Part shown: piece by piece, positions 50,901 to 58,901 of the stretch
How the letters are laid out: each line of letters opens with the position of its first letter
Position numbering within the stretch: position 1 is the stretch's first letter
Assembly (NCBI RefSeq): GCF_002807035.1
Contig: NZ_NIUC01000002.1
Location: forward strand, 1,393,267 to 1,457,266
DNA from: Algoriphagus formosus
Lineage (GTDB): Bacteria; Bacteroidota; Bacteroidia; Cytophagales; Cyclobacteriaceae
Length of the DNA stretch: 64,000 nt
Direction: 5' to 3'
Position numbers and translations under genes: made by a program
The notes under the pieces: generated by a model
Databases searched by the model: none
What the model was told of the DNA's origin: nothing
The model's input: only the letters and a program-made list of their open reading frames with translations

Positions 50901-51366
50901 AACCAGTGTTTTTTGGCAAAAGGTATTCGTGAACATGCTTGGCCAGCTGCAAAATCAAATAGGCTTGGTCTGCCTCAGCTGGTTTTTCGCGAAGCTTTAA
51001 AACATCTCTGTAGAAAAAGTCCAGATGCTTTTTGCTCAAGCTGTTCAGCTCTTTTTGAGCGAGGGAGAAGGCTTGAAGAAATGCCAGGAAAAGCGCAAAG
51101 TGAGGGGAGTTTCTTTCGTCTTCGCTGATCTTTTTTTCGAAAAACGGTTTCCAATCCCCATTGAATTCCACTATTTCCTTATCACCAACTTTCTTGGATT
51201 CAGCAAATCGGAGTTGCTCGGCTATGCCAATTGCGAAAGCCTTGAGCTCGTCCAACTTCCTGGCATCTACAGCCACATAGCTAGGCAAGAGGCTTTCCAG
51301 CAGCCGGTTTCCCCGGTTGGTTCCGCTTCCTGGAGCGACTAGGCTATGGCAATTGTCCTGACTCAT
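47962..51366 (-). CDS. eCIS baseplate J-like protein, Afp11-like (1134 aa), with helix-hairpin-helix segment
   Basis: A 1134-residue protein whose C-terminal third (RLRHKQRAITRWDYEHLVLEQ..., YRPGIDASFFTKKLEDEIKTF) is baseplate J-like (gp6/gp47). Residues about 350-392 read like a helix-hairpin-helix: NILARRTALGGRF, LKDVRGMGMDKLEDL. Its ATG overlaps the gp25-like gene's stop (ATGA). With the Afp12-like protein it would form the wedge around the spike. Longer than the Afp11 homologs I remember. Confidence 0.88.
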   Translation of the reverse strand: MSQDNCHSLVAPGSGTNRGNRLLESLLPSYVAVDARKLDELKAFAIGIAEQLRFAESKKVGDKEIVEFNGDWKPFFEKKISEDERNSPHFALFLAFLQAFSLAQKELNSLSKKHLDFFYRDVLKLREKPAEADQAYLILQLAKHVHEYLLPKNTGFKAGKDDLGKEVTFKNPTDQVLNKTEVAAIQALYRDENSRFYKSSIANSLDGKGGEIAEPDGRWESFGRPNALFPDSEREMAILGFAIASPTLHLQEGHRKIKLSLHIKKKEGLFDKLLSLHLDSSFRFWLSGEEEWIEASPYLPESELEAKQEALDFINKASKWSDIAGIEPQMGRIFDNPEFGKHRPFRGYDIGEVTAKNILARRTALGGRFEELEQLKDVRGMGMDKLEDLEYSFRTKAHWIQQKEEQLVLVLSIHLNPDQAAVVAYSEEVLLQKFKTKQPVLKVELADTIQSYPYSVLKEVEVTAVDIRTEVKGVESLILQNDQSILPVGKNIFPFGFRPQIGSSFYIGSKEAFAKKLESLTLHFEWFGLPSNFGDHYTDYTNSGRSNDSFLVQTALLDDKTWVEGPQLNLFEQTNNQNLQTNQALSFESTFLEKLQAEPDMPSFTEWGPSIRRGFLRLSLAGIDFGHKEYPSDLAKAIIALNKDETGNTPLPKEPYSPEIKSIKLDYVATDSFSLDRDSESDFFHIGAFGEAKLDSNPKGLKLLPDYEAEGILFIGLKNHLPAQSFQLLIHVLDGSGNPEKPVPTVNWSYLSDNTWISFDKLDITVDETKGLIQTGIIGFTPPKGANASHTIHSDGHTWIRASVENNSDAIPLFTQILAQAIRVTFEDQDNDPDRLAEALPANSISKLVSGQSQISKISQPFASFGGKVPEQPEDFYQRISERLRHKQRAITRWDYEHLVLEQFPEIYQVKVLNHTFYDGNLEKYRALAPRHVTVVIIANVLNQNAIDPLRPKASVALIASVREFLQKINPPGVFLHVVNPIYEELQVKTKIKYRPGIDASFFTKKLEDEIKTFLSPWAYQLPEGFDFAGEVHSSIVLHFIEKRSYIDYLTCFELYQIIRNPVDGSLISKKRVEEAKGSTGISILGSAGVIGNYGDHLLEILESEDCECPDNEIKAAVTIASSEDSDMDEAYET

Positions 51367-51776
51367 AGTTCGGTGTCTGTAGCTTCAATACTTAGGTATG
51401 GATAGACTAGATTTTTTCGGTTGTTGGTGGCAATGATTCGATAGTTGATGAGCACTTCCACCTTGCCTTCCTCATAATTTGGACGCATATCGATCTCCTC
51501 CGCTTTTACTCTTGGTTCATGAAATAAAATGGCTCGCTTGATTCTGTTGATGATGATGGTAGCCGTGGTGACATTGAGAGCTTCGAAAAGCAAGTCTTCC
51601 ATGTTGGCCCCATAATCCGGTCGCATGACTCTTTCCCCAACTGTGGTATTCAGTAGGATGATGAGACTTTGCCGAATGTCCTCTTCCTTTTCAGCCAAGA
51701 CTACTTCAGCTGAGCCTTTGTCAAAGGATACCGGGAATCCCCAGCCTCTTCCCAAAAATGAATTATTGTCTTCCAT
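51363..51776 (-). CDS. eCIS baseplate wedge protein, gp25-like (Afp9-like)
   Basis: A 137-residue protein with the gp25/lysozyme-like wedge pattern: LGRGWGFPVSF near the N-terminus, ILLNTTVGERVMRPDYGANMEDLLFEAL, then VEVLINYRII. gp25 proteins tie the sheath to the baseplate. The ATG at 51776 is preferred; a TTG at 51785 lies inside the PAAR gene. The stop overlaps the next gene's start (ATGA). Confidence 0.93.
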   Translation of the reverse strand: MEDNNSFLGRGWGFPVSFDKGSAEVVLAEKEEDIRQSLIILLNTTVGERVMRPDYGANMEDLLFEALNVTTATIIINRIKRAILFHEPRVKAEEIDMRPNYEEGKVEVLINYRIIATNNRKNLVYPYLSIEATDTEL

Positions 51777-51777
51777 A

Positions 51778-52056
51778 TCATCCAATGATTACAGTGGGTT
51801 CGCCAATGACTGCTGATGCGCCACATCCACAGGTATCTCCAACTCGCAAGGCTGGTACGCCTCCGATCATTACTGTGGCACTTCCTATTGTAAATGGGCT
51901 AGAGGTCGGCTGATGTCCGGAGGGTGGTAAGGCGCACACATGCATATCGCCCATTACTGCAGCCGGCATACCTCCAATAAGTACGGTTGCTTGTCCGGGC
52001 CCAACGATGGTTCCTCCGTGATTTGTAAGATCGGTGACTCTTGCTGCTGCTGGCAT
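51778..52056 (-). CDS. PAAR-repeat spike tip protein (Afp10-like)
   Basis: A 92-residue PAAR protein: MPAAARVTDLTNHGG, then GGMPAAVMGDMHVCALPP and GGVPALRVGDTCGCGASAVI. The histidines and cysteines are placed to bind the tip metal. It caps the VgrG spike. It lies 3 bp after the VgrG gene. Confidence 0.95.
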   Translation of the reverse strand: MPAAARVTDLTNHGGTIVGPGQATVLIGGMPAAVMGDMHVCALPPSGHQPTSSPFTIGSATVMIGGVPALRVGDTCGCGASAVIGEPTVIIG

Positions 52057-52059
52057 AGC

Positions 52060-53811
52060 TTAGTTGATTTGTACAATAGACCCTTGAATTTCTGTACTCC
52101 CTGAGGAAGTAAATGCTGCTGAAGCACCACCTTCAGCATTCAATCCTGCCGAGGCTTTCAATTCTATATTGGTGCCTTCCATAATGATGTCCCCAGACGC
52201 CTTCATCTTGATATTGCTATTACTTTCTAGCTCTATTCCTTCACTGCTCATCTGAAAGCGGTTTTTATTTTCATCTTCAATAATTATCGCTTCTTCATCT
52301 TCACTGAGTAGGATTTTATTTCCATTGGGAGTTTTTATGATGAGAGAAACCAAATCATCATTGAATACTATTTGCATTCCGGATCGTGTGAAGATTCCCT
52401 TTTCGTGGTTGTCATCTGACGGTTCCAGAGGTGCTGCTTTGGCACTGCTGTAGAGTTTGCCAAGGACTACTGCATCCCGTGGGTCTTCGTTGATAAATCC
52501 GACGATCACTTCATCTTCGATTTCTGGATAGAAAAAGCTTCCCCTACCATCTCCGGCATCAATTTGGGCTAATCGTGCCCAAACTCCTTCCTCCTCAGCT
52601 TTGATCATAGGGATGACGACTTTTACTCTGTATTCTCCATCCGGATCGTCTTGTAGCATCGTCACTTTACCAACCTGCAGTCCTTTGATGGCGGGTAAAA
52701 GTCCTGCTGCAGGAGCATCCTGAATATCATCGTAAGTGTAGGCAATGAGCTTTGGGTCCAGACCAATTCCTAAGTGAGTAAACCATTTCTGATTAGGGGA
52801 AATCTCGTGATACACCGAAGAGACAAATGCTTTTCCATTAAATCGATCTCCAAATCCTTGTAGTGATACCAAATCACCCGGACGGATACTGTTATTTCCT
52901 AAGGTCTTTAGCCTTCCTTGGATTTTGGATAGTCTGCTTCGGAAAAGATTGGTGTCGGCCCAAGATTGAAGTTCCTCGTCTTTTTTGGGTCCGCCGTGCT
53001 GTAGCTTGTTTTCGCTGAGCCCAATGACTGCGGCAAGGTCATCCGGACTGATGTTCCCATGGATATCCAAATTGGGGTTGGCAGATTCTTTTTCTTTCAG
53101 TTCTTGGAGGGATGCATCCCAACTCACAGCCTTGCTGGAAGAGTATTGTCTTCGGGCATCCATTTCAGCTTCAAAGCTGATCACATTCATTCCAAACTCC
53201 AGTTCAAGTACCGATTCGCTGCCAGTGTCAGGTTTGAAGACTTCTACCTCTCCTGCAGCTACGCGGACTATTTTCCCGGAAGATTCTGCTCTGGTAAGCA
53301 TAAAATCCCAATCTGAGCAATAATACTGCACCATTTCAGCATGATTTGGCTGGGTGCTTTCCACATTTGCACTTAGGTCAGGATAGCTGCCAATTAAAGT
53401 TTCAATGATTTCTGAATCGGAAGAATCAAAAAAGTAATTGTTCTTCCTTCCCACGGTCATCCGAATGACAGGATCTCGAAGCTCCAAAACCAGTTTGGAA
53501 GAATCCTTGCTGATATCCAGACCATGTTTGATGATGATTCCTTCGAAGATTTGTTCCTCATCATTATTGTAGCCTGCCTTGATTTCGATTTTTCTCCCAG
53601 GCACAAATAAGTCCCCGTCGCTTAATTCGAATTCACCCGTCGCCACATCTCCATCAAAGAGCACCAATTTGGCAGCGGGAACCTTGTTGATAGCATAAGT
53701 CACAGCAAGCATGGCAACTCCCACAGAAGCAGGGAGCTCCTGACCTTCCGAAAGGATAGTATAGGTAGCCAAATCTGGATTGGTACGAGCGCTTACGGGA
53801 ATGATGGGCAT
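52060..53811 (-). CDS. VgrG-type central spike protein (Afp8-like)
   Basis: A 583-residue spike: N-terminal gp27-like part (ELSDGDLFVPGRKIEIKAGY, IFEGIIIKHGL), OB-fold/gp5 region (GKVTMLQDDPDGEYRVKVVI; ARLAQIDAGDGRGSFFYPEI) and a C-terminal beta-helix with repeats (IELESNSNIKMKASGDIIM). No extra C-terminal effector domain. It will form the trimer that carries the PAAR tip. Confidence 0.95.
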   Translation of the reverse strand: MPIIPVSARTNPDLATYTILSEGQELPASVGVAMLAVTYAINKVPAAKLVLFDGDVATGEFELSDGDLFVPGRKIEIKAGYNNDEEQIFEGIIIKHGLDISKDSSKLVLELRDPVIRMTVGRKNNYFFDSSDSEIIETLIGSYPDLSANVESTQPNHAEMVQYYCSDWDFMLTRAESSGKIVRVAAGEVEVFKPDTGSESVLELEFGMNVISFEAEMDARRQYSSSKAVSWDASLQELKEKESANPNLDIHGNISPDDLAAVIGLSENKLQHGGPKKDEELQSWADTNLFRSRLSKIQGRLKTLGNNSIRPGDLVSLQGFGDRFNGKAFVSSVYHEISPNQKWFTHLGIGLDPKLIAYTYDDIQDAPAAGLLPAIKGLQVGKVTMLQDDPDGEYRVKVVIPMIKAEEEGVWARLAQIDAGDGRGSFFYPEIEDEVIVGFINEDPRDAVVLGKLYSSAKAAPLEPSDDNHEKGIFTRSGMQIVFNDDLVSLIIKTPNGNKILLSEDEEAIIIEDENKNRFQMSSEGIELESNSNIKMKASGDIIMEGTNIELKASAGLNAEGGASAAFTSSGSTEIQGSIVQIN

Positions 53812-53814
53812 AGT

Positions 53815-54606
53815 TTAATTCTTTTGAACTGGCGGAAAGGAAAGCTCCTGTCCTATTTCTAGTTTTCGAAAGTTTTTCAATTGATTGATTCTAGCTATTT
53901 CCAAATAGTAATCAGGGTTACCATAAATCCTCTGGCACATGATGGGAAGTGTATCTCCTGCTTTTACCACTCGGACATGGGTAAGATCAGGCGAGTTGCG
54001 GGCTGTCTCTGCGGCCTGTTCTTCTCTGGAAATGGATTGCTTGAATTTGGCTGAAATCGTTGCCCGAATAGGAAGCCCTGCCGAATTGAAGAGTTTGTAA
54101 TTAATCGTAGCGCTTTCCAGCACTCCCCGAAACTGAAAAGCACCCCAGTTGATTTGTAGAAAGTTGGGTTTGTGCGTGTCAGATTGGATCTTTTGAGTGA
54201 TGTCTAGGAATCGCTGAATGGCCCGGTCCACATGTTTATCCTCTTGGATAAGTTGGATCGCAGATACCTTGTCATTACTGATCAAATCTGTATTTGGCTT
54301 GCTGTCTCCCAAATAATCCAGGTTGATGTCTCCGGGCGAATCATTTCCCGGCGGTGAGGCAGCTGTCGCATCAAATAAAAACTCGAAGGTGACCGATTCA
54401 GATTGGTTGGAACGAAATTGATTCTGGGCTCCATCAGCGAGTCCCTCTTCTGGCACCCATTTATTTTGAACCTCCTGACTGTAAGCAGTCGGATTGTACA
54501 TGACGACATAAGTCTGCCTGGAGGAAGTGAAAAAGTCATCCGAAAAAGCGGTGATTTTCAGTTTTTCCAGACCTCCTAGCGGTGAAAATATGTCTTTAAG
54601 TGCCAT
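53815..54606 (-). CDS. LysM-containing hub/tube-adaptor protein (Afp7-like)
   Basis: A 263-residue protein. The N-terminal beta domain includes YVVMYNPTAYSQEVQ and the middle NFLQINWGAFQFRGVLESA; the C-terminal LysM module is at residues 211-258 (VKAGDTLPIMCQRIYGN ... QELSFPP). Homologs link the tube to the spike hub. It is between DUF5908 and VgrG as in Afp. Confidence 0.92.
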   Translation of the reverse strand: MALKDIFSPLGGLEKLKITAFSDDFFTSSRQTYVVMYNPTAYSQEVQNKWVPEEGLADGAQNQFRSNQSESVTFEFLFDATAASPPGNDSPGDINLDYLGDSKPNTDLISNDKVSAIQLIQEDKHVDRAIQRFLDITQKIQSDTHKPNFLQINWGAFQFRGVLESATINYKLFNSAGLPIRATISAKFKQSISREEQAAETARNSPDLTHVRVVKAGDTLPIMCQRIYGNPDYYLEIARINQLKNFRKLEIGQELSFPPVQKN

Positions 54607-54610
54607 GAGA

Positions 54611-54766
54611 TTAGCGTTCGTTTTTATTTTTGATCAGATGGACGATTTCTTCCATTCCTTTTTCTAAAGCTTCCACTCGAGGAATCGGCCGTTTTGTACC
54701 GGTTGGCTTTTCATCTGCCGTATCCACGGTAGTACGAATGATTAATTCTTTGACTTCAATGGGCAT
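54611..54766 (-). CDS. DUF5908 small eCIS protein (Afp6-like position)
   Basis: A 51-residue protein beginning MPIEVKELIIRTTVDTADEK, the DUF5908 pattern seen in contractile-injection loci of Bacteroidota. The start at 54766 is one base after the tube-gene stop; longer in-frame starts run into that gene. Its charged C-terminus (EALEKGMEEIVHLIKNKNER) is helical. Role unknown, perhaps a tube plug or assembly factor. Confidence 0.85.
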   Translation of the reverse strand: MPIEVKELIIRTTVDTADEKPTGTKRPIPRVEALEKGMEEIVHLIKNKNER

Positions 54767-54767
54767 A

Positions 54768-55241
54768 TCAAATCGGTAATAGGTCTGTTGGGTCAATTCT
54801 TCGGTAGTATTGATAAGCAAATTCAATTGACTCGATCATCAGGGTGTTTTCCATCGCATTGAGTCCTTCAATGTTCCATTTGACCGGCCAGGCATTGATG
54901 AAATTCCAAGCCTGAAGTGGCAGGTGTTGCTCATTGAGTAGGATTACTGTAATGTCCTGTGCCTCGAATTGAAAAGCTTCCACCGAATCCTTAAACCACT
55001 TCATCAGTTGGGACCCGACTAGCATTCCTCTTTTCATGGTAAGATTTGGGTAGGAAACTGGATTTGGCATTCGATGCTTGAAGCGGTTTTCTCCTCCTTC
55101 AGCATATTCCTCTACTCCTATTTCCACGCTTAGGCCGCCTACTTCCTGAAATCCTACATCCGGTATTCCCGGATATTTGAGTAGTAGACCCTCAAATCGA
55201 ACCAGAAAATGAAATCCGGTGGGTGGATAGAAAAGCGCCAT
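54768..55241 (-). CDS. eCIS second tube-type protein (Afp5-like)
   Basis: A 157-residue gp19-like tube protein: FHFLVRFEGL..., FQEVGGLSVEIGVEEYAEGG, NLTMKRGMLVG, LQAWNFINAWPVKWNIEGLNA. It is a paralog of the tube gene upstream, with a longer loop near residues 20-35 and an altered C-terminus (YYRRIDPTDLLPI). In Afp the equivalent forms the first ring(s) on the hub. Confidence 0.93.
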   Translation of the reverse strand: MALFYPPTGFHFLVRFEGLLLKYPGIPDVGFQEVGGLSVEIGVEEYAEGGENRFKHRMPNPVSYPNLTMKRGMLVGSQLMKWFKDSVEAFQFEAQDITVILLNEQHLPLQAWNFINAWPVKWNIEGLNAMENTLMIESIEFAYQYYRRIDPTDLLPI

Positions 55242-55244
55242 AGA

Positions 55245-55679
55245 TTAGGGAGTTTCGATGGAAAGTCCTTCGTGGCAAAGCTCGATCGTCTCGATGGCCA
55301 CCTCATTCCCAGTGGAGTTGAGCGAAGGTCCTTCTACCTTGCAGGGCCAAGCTTCTTTGACCTTCCATACCATCACTGGTTCGTGTTCTTCATTGAGAAG
55401 GCTGATGGTGAGATCCCGACGTTCGATATTATTTTTCCTGACTGTGTTCAGCCATTGGAAAAACTCATTATCCGCTCGAAATACACCTCTTTTGAGTGTG
55501 ATATTGCTGTATTGAGGAATGCCGGGCATTTTACTGACGTGGTATTCCAGAGAGCTTCCTTCTCGATAATCTATAGACTGAAGCTCTACGGTCAGGCCGG
55601 ACACTTCGGTGAAACCTATTCGGGTACCGCCCCACTCTACCTGAAAGTGAAAGACGGAAACTGGATATGCTACTGCCAT
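55245..55679 (-). CDS. eCIS inner tube protein (gp19-like, Afp1-like)
   Basis: A 144-residue tube subunit: FHFQVEWGGTRIGFTEVSGL, YREGSSLEYHVSKMPGIP, NITLKRGVF, VWKVKEAWPCKVEGPSLNST. This is the repeating ring protein of the tube around which the sheath lies. It sits directly after the sheath genes (20-bp gap). Confidence 0.94.
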   Translation of the reverse strand: MAVAYPVSVFHFQVEWGGTRIGFTEVSGLTVELQSIDYREGSSLEYHVSKMPGIPQYSNITLKRGVFRADNEFFQWLNTVRKNNIERRDLTISLLNEEHEPVMVWKVKEAWPCKVEGPSLNSTGNEVAIETIELCHEGLSIETP

Positions 55680-55699
55680 GGTATTGAGATTTTAATGGT

Positions 55700-57139
55700 T
55701 TATGATTCTTGAAGTTTGTGAGAGAATTTCAGGATGATGAATTCTGCAGGTCGTACTGCTGCCAATCCGATTTCTACATTCATCCTTCCCTCGAGAATAT
55801 CTTGAGCTGTCATGGTGCTTCCGAGTCCTACTCGTACAAAAAAGGCATCCTCCGGTTTGGCTCCAGCCAGTGCACCATCTCTCCAAAGCTTGGAAAGGAA
55901 GTTTTCGATCATGGTTTTCACCCGAAGCCAGGTGTTGGCATCATTGGGCTCGAAGACCACAAATTCGGTTGCTTTTTTAACTGATTCTTCAATGAAAATG
56001 AAGAGTCGTCTTACGGGTACGTAGCGCCATTCATTATCATTTCCTGCTAAGGTTCGGGCTCCCCAGACTAAAGTTCCTTTTCCGGTGAAGCTGCGAATGA
56101 CATTGATAGACTTTCCTGAAGCAGCATCTACGTTAAGAGATCCTTGTTGCTCGTTAGTCACTTTGATGGAAGGTCCGATGATAGATCGTACGCTGACATT
56201 GGCAGGGGCTTTCCACACGCCCCGTTGACTGTCCACTCTGGCATAAATACCAGCTATCGCTCCGCTTGGGGGAAGAGTCACATAGAGTTTTGCTATTTCG
56301 GCTAGAATAGCTCGGTGCAGGCTCGGATCATTCGTGGCGATCCAGTCGAGCGTCTGCCCATTTGCATCTGTTGGGGTAGCCGGAGCAGGAGTTTCGGTTC
56401 CTTCATAGCTACTGCTTTGTGCGACTGTAATTGAGCTATTATCAAAACCATAATTCAAGGCTGATTTGAGCTTGGGGTAATATGCCGCTCCATATTTCAG
56501 ATCTGAGATGCCGAATGAACCTCTGAAATTGTCCGCATCCGTAATGGGGCCTGCTCCTTCCTCTTTTAAATCCATGATGACAAAGCGATCCTGAAGCTTT
56601 TCGCATTGAGCAAGAGCTTGCTCATATACCTGTCCTGCACTTGCCAGTGAGAGATCATCCGGAAAAAGAATGAGTGTTGGTTCATCTACTTTTTCCAAAG
56701 CTGCTAATCCTCCCAGGAGACTGGTGCTGTCTGTCGGGTCTCCTACACTCGGCCCTGCAGTGAAGTCATTGACTGATATGATGTAACAGGGCCCACCTCC
56801 ATTGTCAAAAAACATTCGAAGGCTATAGTACATCTTATAGACAGAGGCCGATGAAGTCAAAGCTGCTGAAATAGTTCGCTCAGTAAGTTTGGTAGGAGGG
56901 CCTCCATAAGTATCCGTGATCGTGATGGTAATTGCCTCCGGGTTGGCCTTGCCAAAGATGGACTCATATTCAAGCATAGAGGTGATTCGAATAGGAACAC
57001 CCCGTACATCTTCTCCGTTTTTTGTAGCCTTATCGGTATGACCAATGAAGGCAGGTATGGCTGTCTCTACTGCTGCTACTGATGCAGGAAGTGTAGAGAT
57101 CTCCTCTATATAGACGCCTGGTGTGAAGTAATTTGCCAT
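55700..57139 (-). CDS. eCIS sheath protein 2 (short form)
   Basis: A 479-residue contractile sheath protein: N-terminal arm YFTPGVYIEEISTLPASVAAV and C-terminal core VNVEIGLAAVRPAEFIILKF ... HKLQES. It shares nearly the whole core with sheath 1, and its last 47 nt match those of sheath 1 exactly. It lacks the roughly 110-130-residue outer insertion of sheath 1. The C-terminal part is the conserved contractile core of the family. Confidence 0.95.
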   Translation of the reverse strand: MANYFTPGVYIEEISTLPASVAAVETAIPAFIGHTDKATKNGEDVRGVPIRITSMLEYESIFGKANPEAITITITDTYGGPPTKLTERTISAALTSSASVYKMYYSLRMFFDNGGGPCYIISVNDFTAGPSVGDPTDSTSLLGGLAALEKVDEPTLILFPDDLSLASAGQVYEQALAQCEKLQDRFVIMDLKEEGAGPITDADNFRGSFGISDLKYGAAYYPKLKSALNYGFDNSSITVAQSSSYEGTETPAPATPTDANGQTLDWIATNDPSLHRAILAEIAKLYVTLPPSGAIAGIYARVDSQRGVWKAPANVSVRSIIGPSIKVTNEQQGSLNVDAASGKSINVIRSFTGKGTLVWGARTLAGNDNEWRYVPVRRLFIFIEESVKKATEFVVFEPNDANTWLRVKTMIENFLSKLWRDGALAGAKPEDAFFVRVGLGSTMTAQDILEGRMNVEIGLAAVRPAEFIILKFSHKLQES

Positions 57140-57162
57140 GGTTTTATTTTTTAATGGTTAGA

Positions 57163-58890
57163 TCAACTTTCTTGAAGTTTGTGAGAGAATTTCAGGATGA
57201 TGAATTCTGCAGGTCTCACGGCTGCCATGCCGATTTCCACATTCATTCGGCCTTCCAGAATATCCAATGAGGTCATGGTCTGACCCAATCCTACCCGGAC
57301 AAAAAATGCCTGTTCAGGTTTTGCCCCAGCCAGTGCTCCTTCCCGCCATAGGCCGGATAGGAAGTTTTCGATCATGGCTTTTACCCTCATCCAAGTATTT
57401 GCATCGTTGGGCTCAAAAACCACAAACTCAGTAGCTTTTTTGACTGACTCTTCTACAAAAATGTAGAGCCTTCTGACTGGAATGTATCGCCATTCATTAT
57501 CATTTCCGGCCAGTGTTCTAGCTCCCCAGACCAAGTTGCCTTTGCCTGGGAAAAGCCGAATGGCATTGATTGATTTTCCAGAGGTAGCATCCACATTGAG
57601 TGGCTCCTGATCTGGCGATGAGAGAAGCACAGATGGCTGAGATACGCCGCGCAGGCTCACATTTGCCGGTGCTTTCCATACGCCTCGTTGACCATCAACT
57701 CGAGCATATACTCCCGCCATTGCTGCAGAAGGATAAAGAGTCATAACCTTGGATTCAAGCTTCGCCTTGATGGCATTGTAGAGTGATTTTTCAGCCTGAG
57801 GGATTCGAAGAGTGCCTCCAGGGCTAATAGTAGCCCCTCCGTCTCCATTGTCTGTATAAGTCAAAGTCAGGCTTTCACCAGCACTTCCTTCGGCAGTAGC
57901 TTCAATGATGATCGTAGCTCCTGACCTTCGGGCGGTGTAGTTGGGATTTGCAGCTGCTTGGATGGCTACCAGTAAGTTTTCTGCTGACCCTGCATTGGCT
58001 GAAGGGCCAGGCTCTTTGGTAAATTCTGTTCCTTCGTTAAAGGTATCTGTGTCAATAGTGAAGGAGTCCAGATCAAGGTTAGCGTTGTTGGTGATTTGGA
58101 TAATGCCTACTGCCCGGTTGCTACCCGTTCCAAGCATTTCTAGAGGCATTTGGTGAAAAGGACCTTGTGCTGTACCACCCCGATTGTCTGTCAAAATGAG
58201 CGTTTTCTCATTGAAGTTTCTGAATAAAAATGTTTTCAAACCCGGATAGTAAGCTGCTCCATATTTCAAGTCGGATGTGCCTACCTGATTTCTGAATGCC
58301 GTGGCATCCTCAAGGGGTGTATCGTTGTTATTGTGTAGGACATCCATTATCGCAAAGCGATCCTGAAGCTTTGCACATTGTGCCAAAAGCTGGTCATGTA
58401 GTGTGGTACGGTTGACATCCGAAAGAACTGCCGCTTCGGGGACTACAAGAAGTGTTGGTTCGTCCTCTTCCTCTAGAGCTGCTAAACCTGCCAGTAAGGC
58501 TGCAGGATCAATTTCATTTCCACTGGGATTGGAAATGTGAGTGCCCACAGATACGATGTAGCATGGTCCTCCTCCATTTAGGAAGTAGAGATAGACATGG
58601 TAGGGTAATAAATAATTGGAAAAATGGCTAGGGTCGGTAATCGTATAGCCCGGTTCGGTGCTCGTCAAGCTGACCTCATACCTTTCATAAAAAGAGTCCC
58701 CAAATATTTCCTTAAACTCCAGATATGAAGTTATCCGGGTTGGTTTATTGTTTGCGATTGTTTCTCCGTTTTTCTCCCGTTTGGCGGTGTAGCCGATAAA
58801 GGCAGGGATAGCAGTGGCTACCGGTACGACGGAGGCTGGAAGAGTAGAGATTTCCTGGATATAAACTCCCGGAGTTTTAAAGTCTGCCAT
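57163..58890 (-). CDS. eCIS sheath protein 1 (long form with outer insertion)
   Basis: A 575-residue sheath paralog of the 479-residue gene that follows. Both share the start (TPGVYIQEISTLPAS) and the C-terminal core. Residues about 255-365 form an added beta-rich domain (NLDLDSFTIDTDTF, ATIIIEATAEGSAGESLTL) missing in the shorter paralog; it is expected on the particle surface. Two sheath types in one locus are usual for eCIS. Confidence 0.95.
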   Translation of the reverse strand: MADFKTPGVYIQEISTLPASVVPVATAIPAFIGYTAKREKNGETIANNKPTRITSYLEFKEIFGDSFYERYEVSLTSTEPGYTITDPSHFSNYLLPYHVYLYFLNGGGPCYIVSVGTHISNPSGNEIDPAALLAGLAALEEEDEPTLLVVPEAAVLSDVNRTTLHDQLLAQCAKLQDRFAIMDVLHNNNDTPLEDATAFRNQVGTSDLKYGAAYYPGLKTFLFRNFNEKTLILTDNRGGTAQGPFHQMPLEMLGTGSNRAVGIIQITNNANLDLDSFTIDTDTFNEGTEFTKEPGPSANAGSAENLLVAIQAAANPNYTARRSGATIIIEATAEGSAGESLTLTYTDNGDGGATISPGGTLRIPQAEKSLYNAIKAKLESKVMTLYPSAAMAGVYARVDGQRGVWKAPANVSLRGVSQPSVLLSSPDQEPLNVDATSGKSINAIRLFPGKGNLVWGARTLAGNDNEWRYIPVRRLYIFVEESVKKATEFVVFEPNDANTWMRVKAMIENFLSGLWREGALAGAKPEQAFFVRVGLGQTMTSLDILEGRMNVEIGMAAVRPAEFIILKFSHKLQES

Positions 58891-58901
58891 GGTCTGTGAT
58901 G

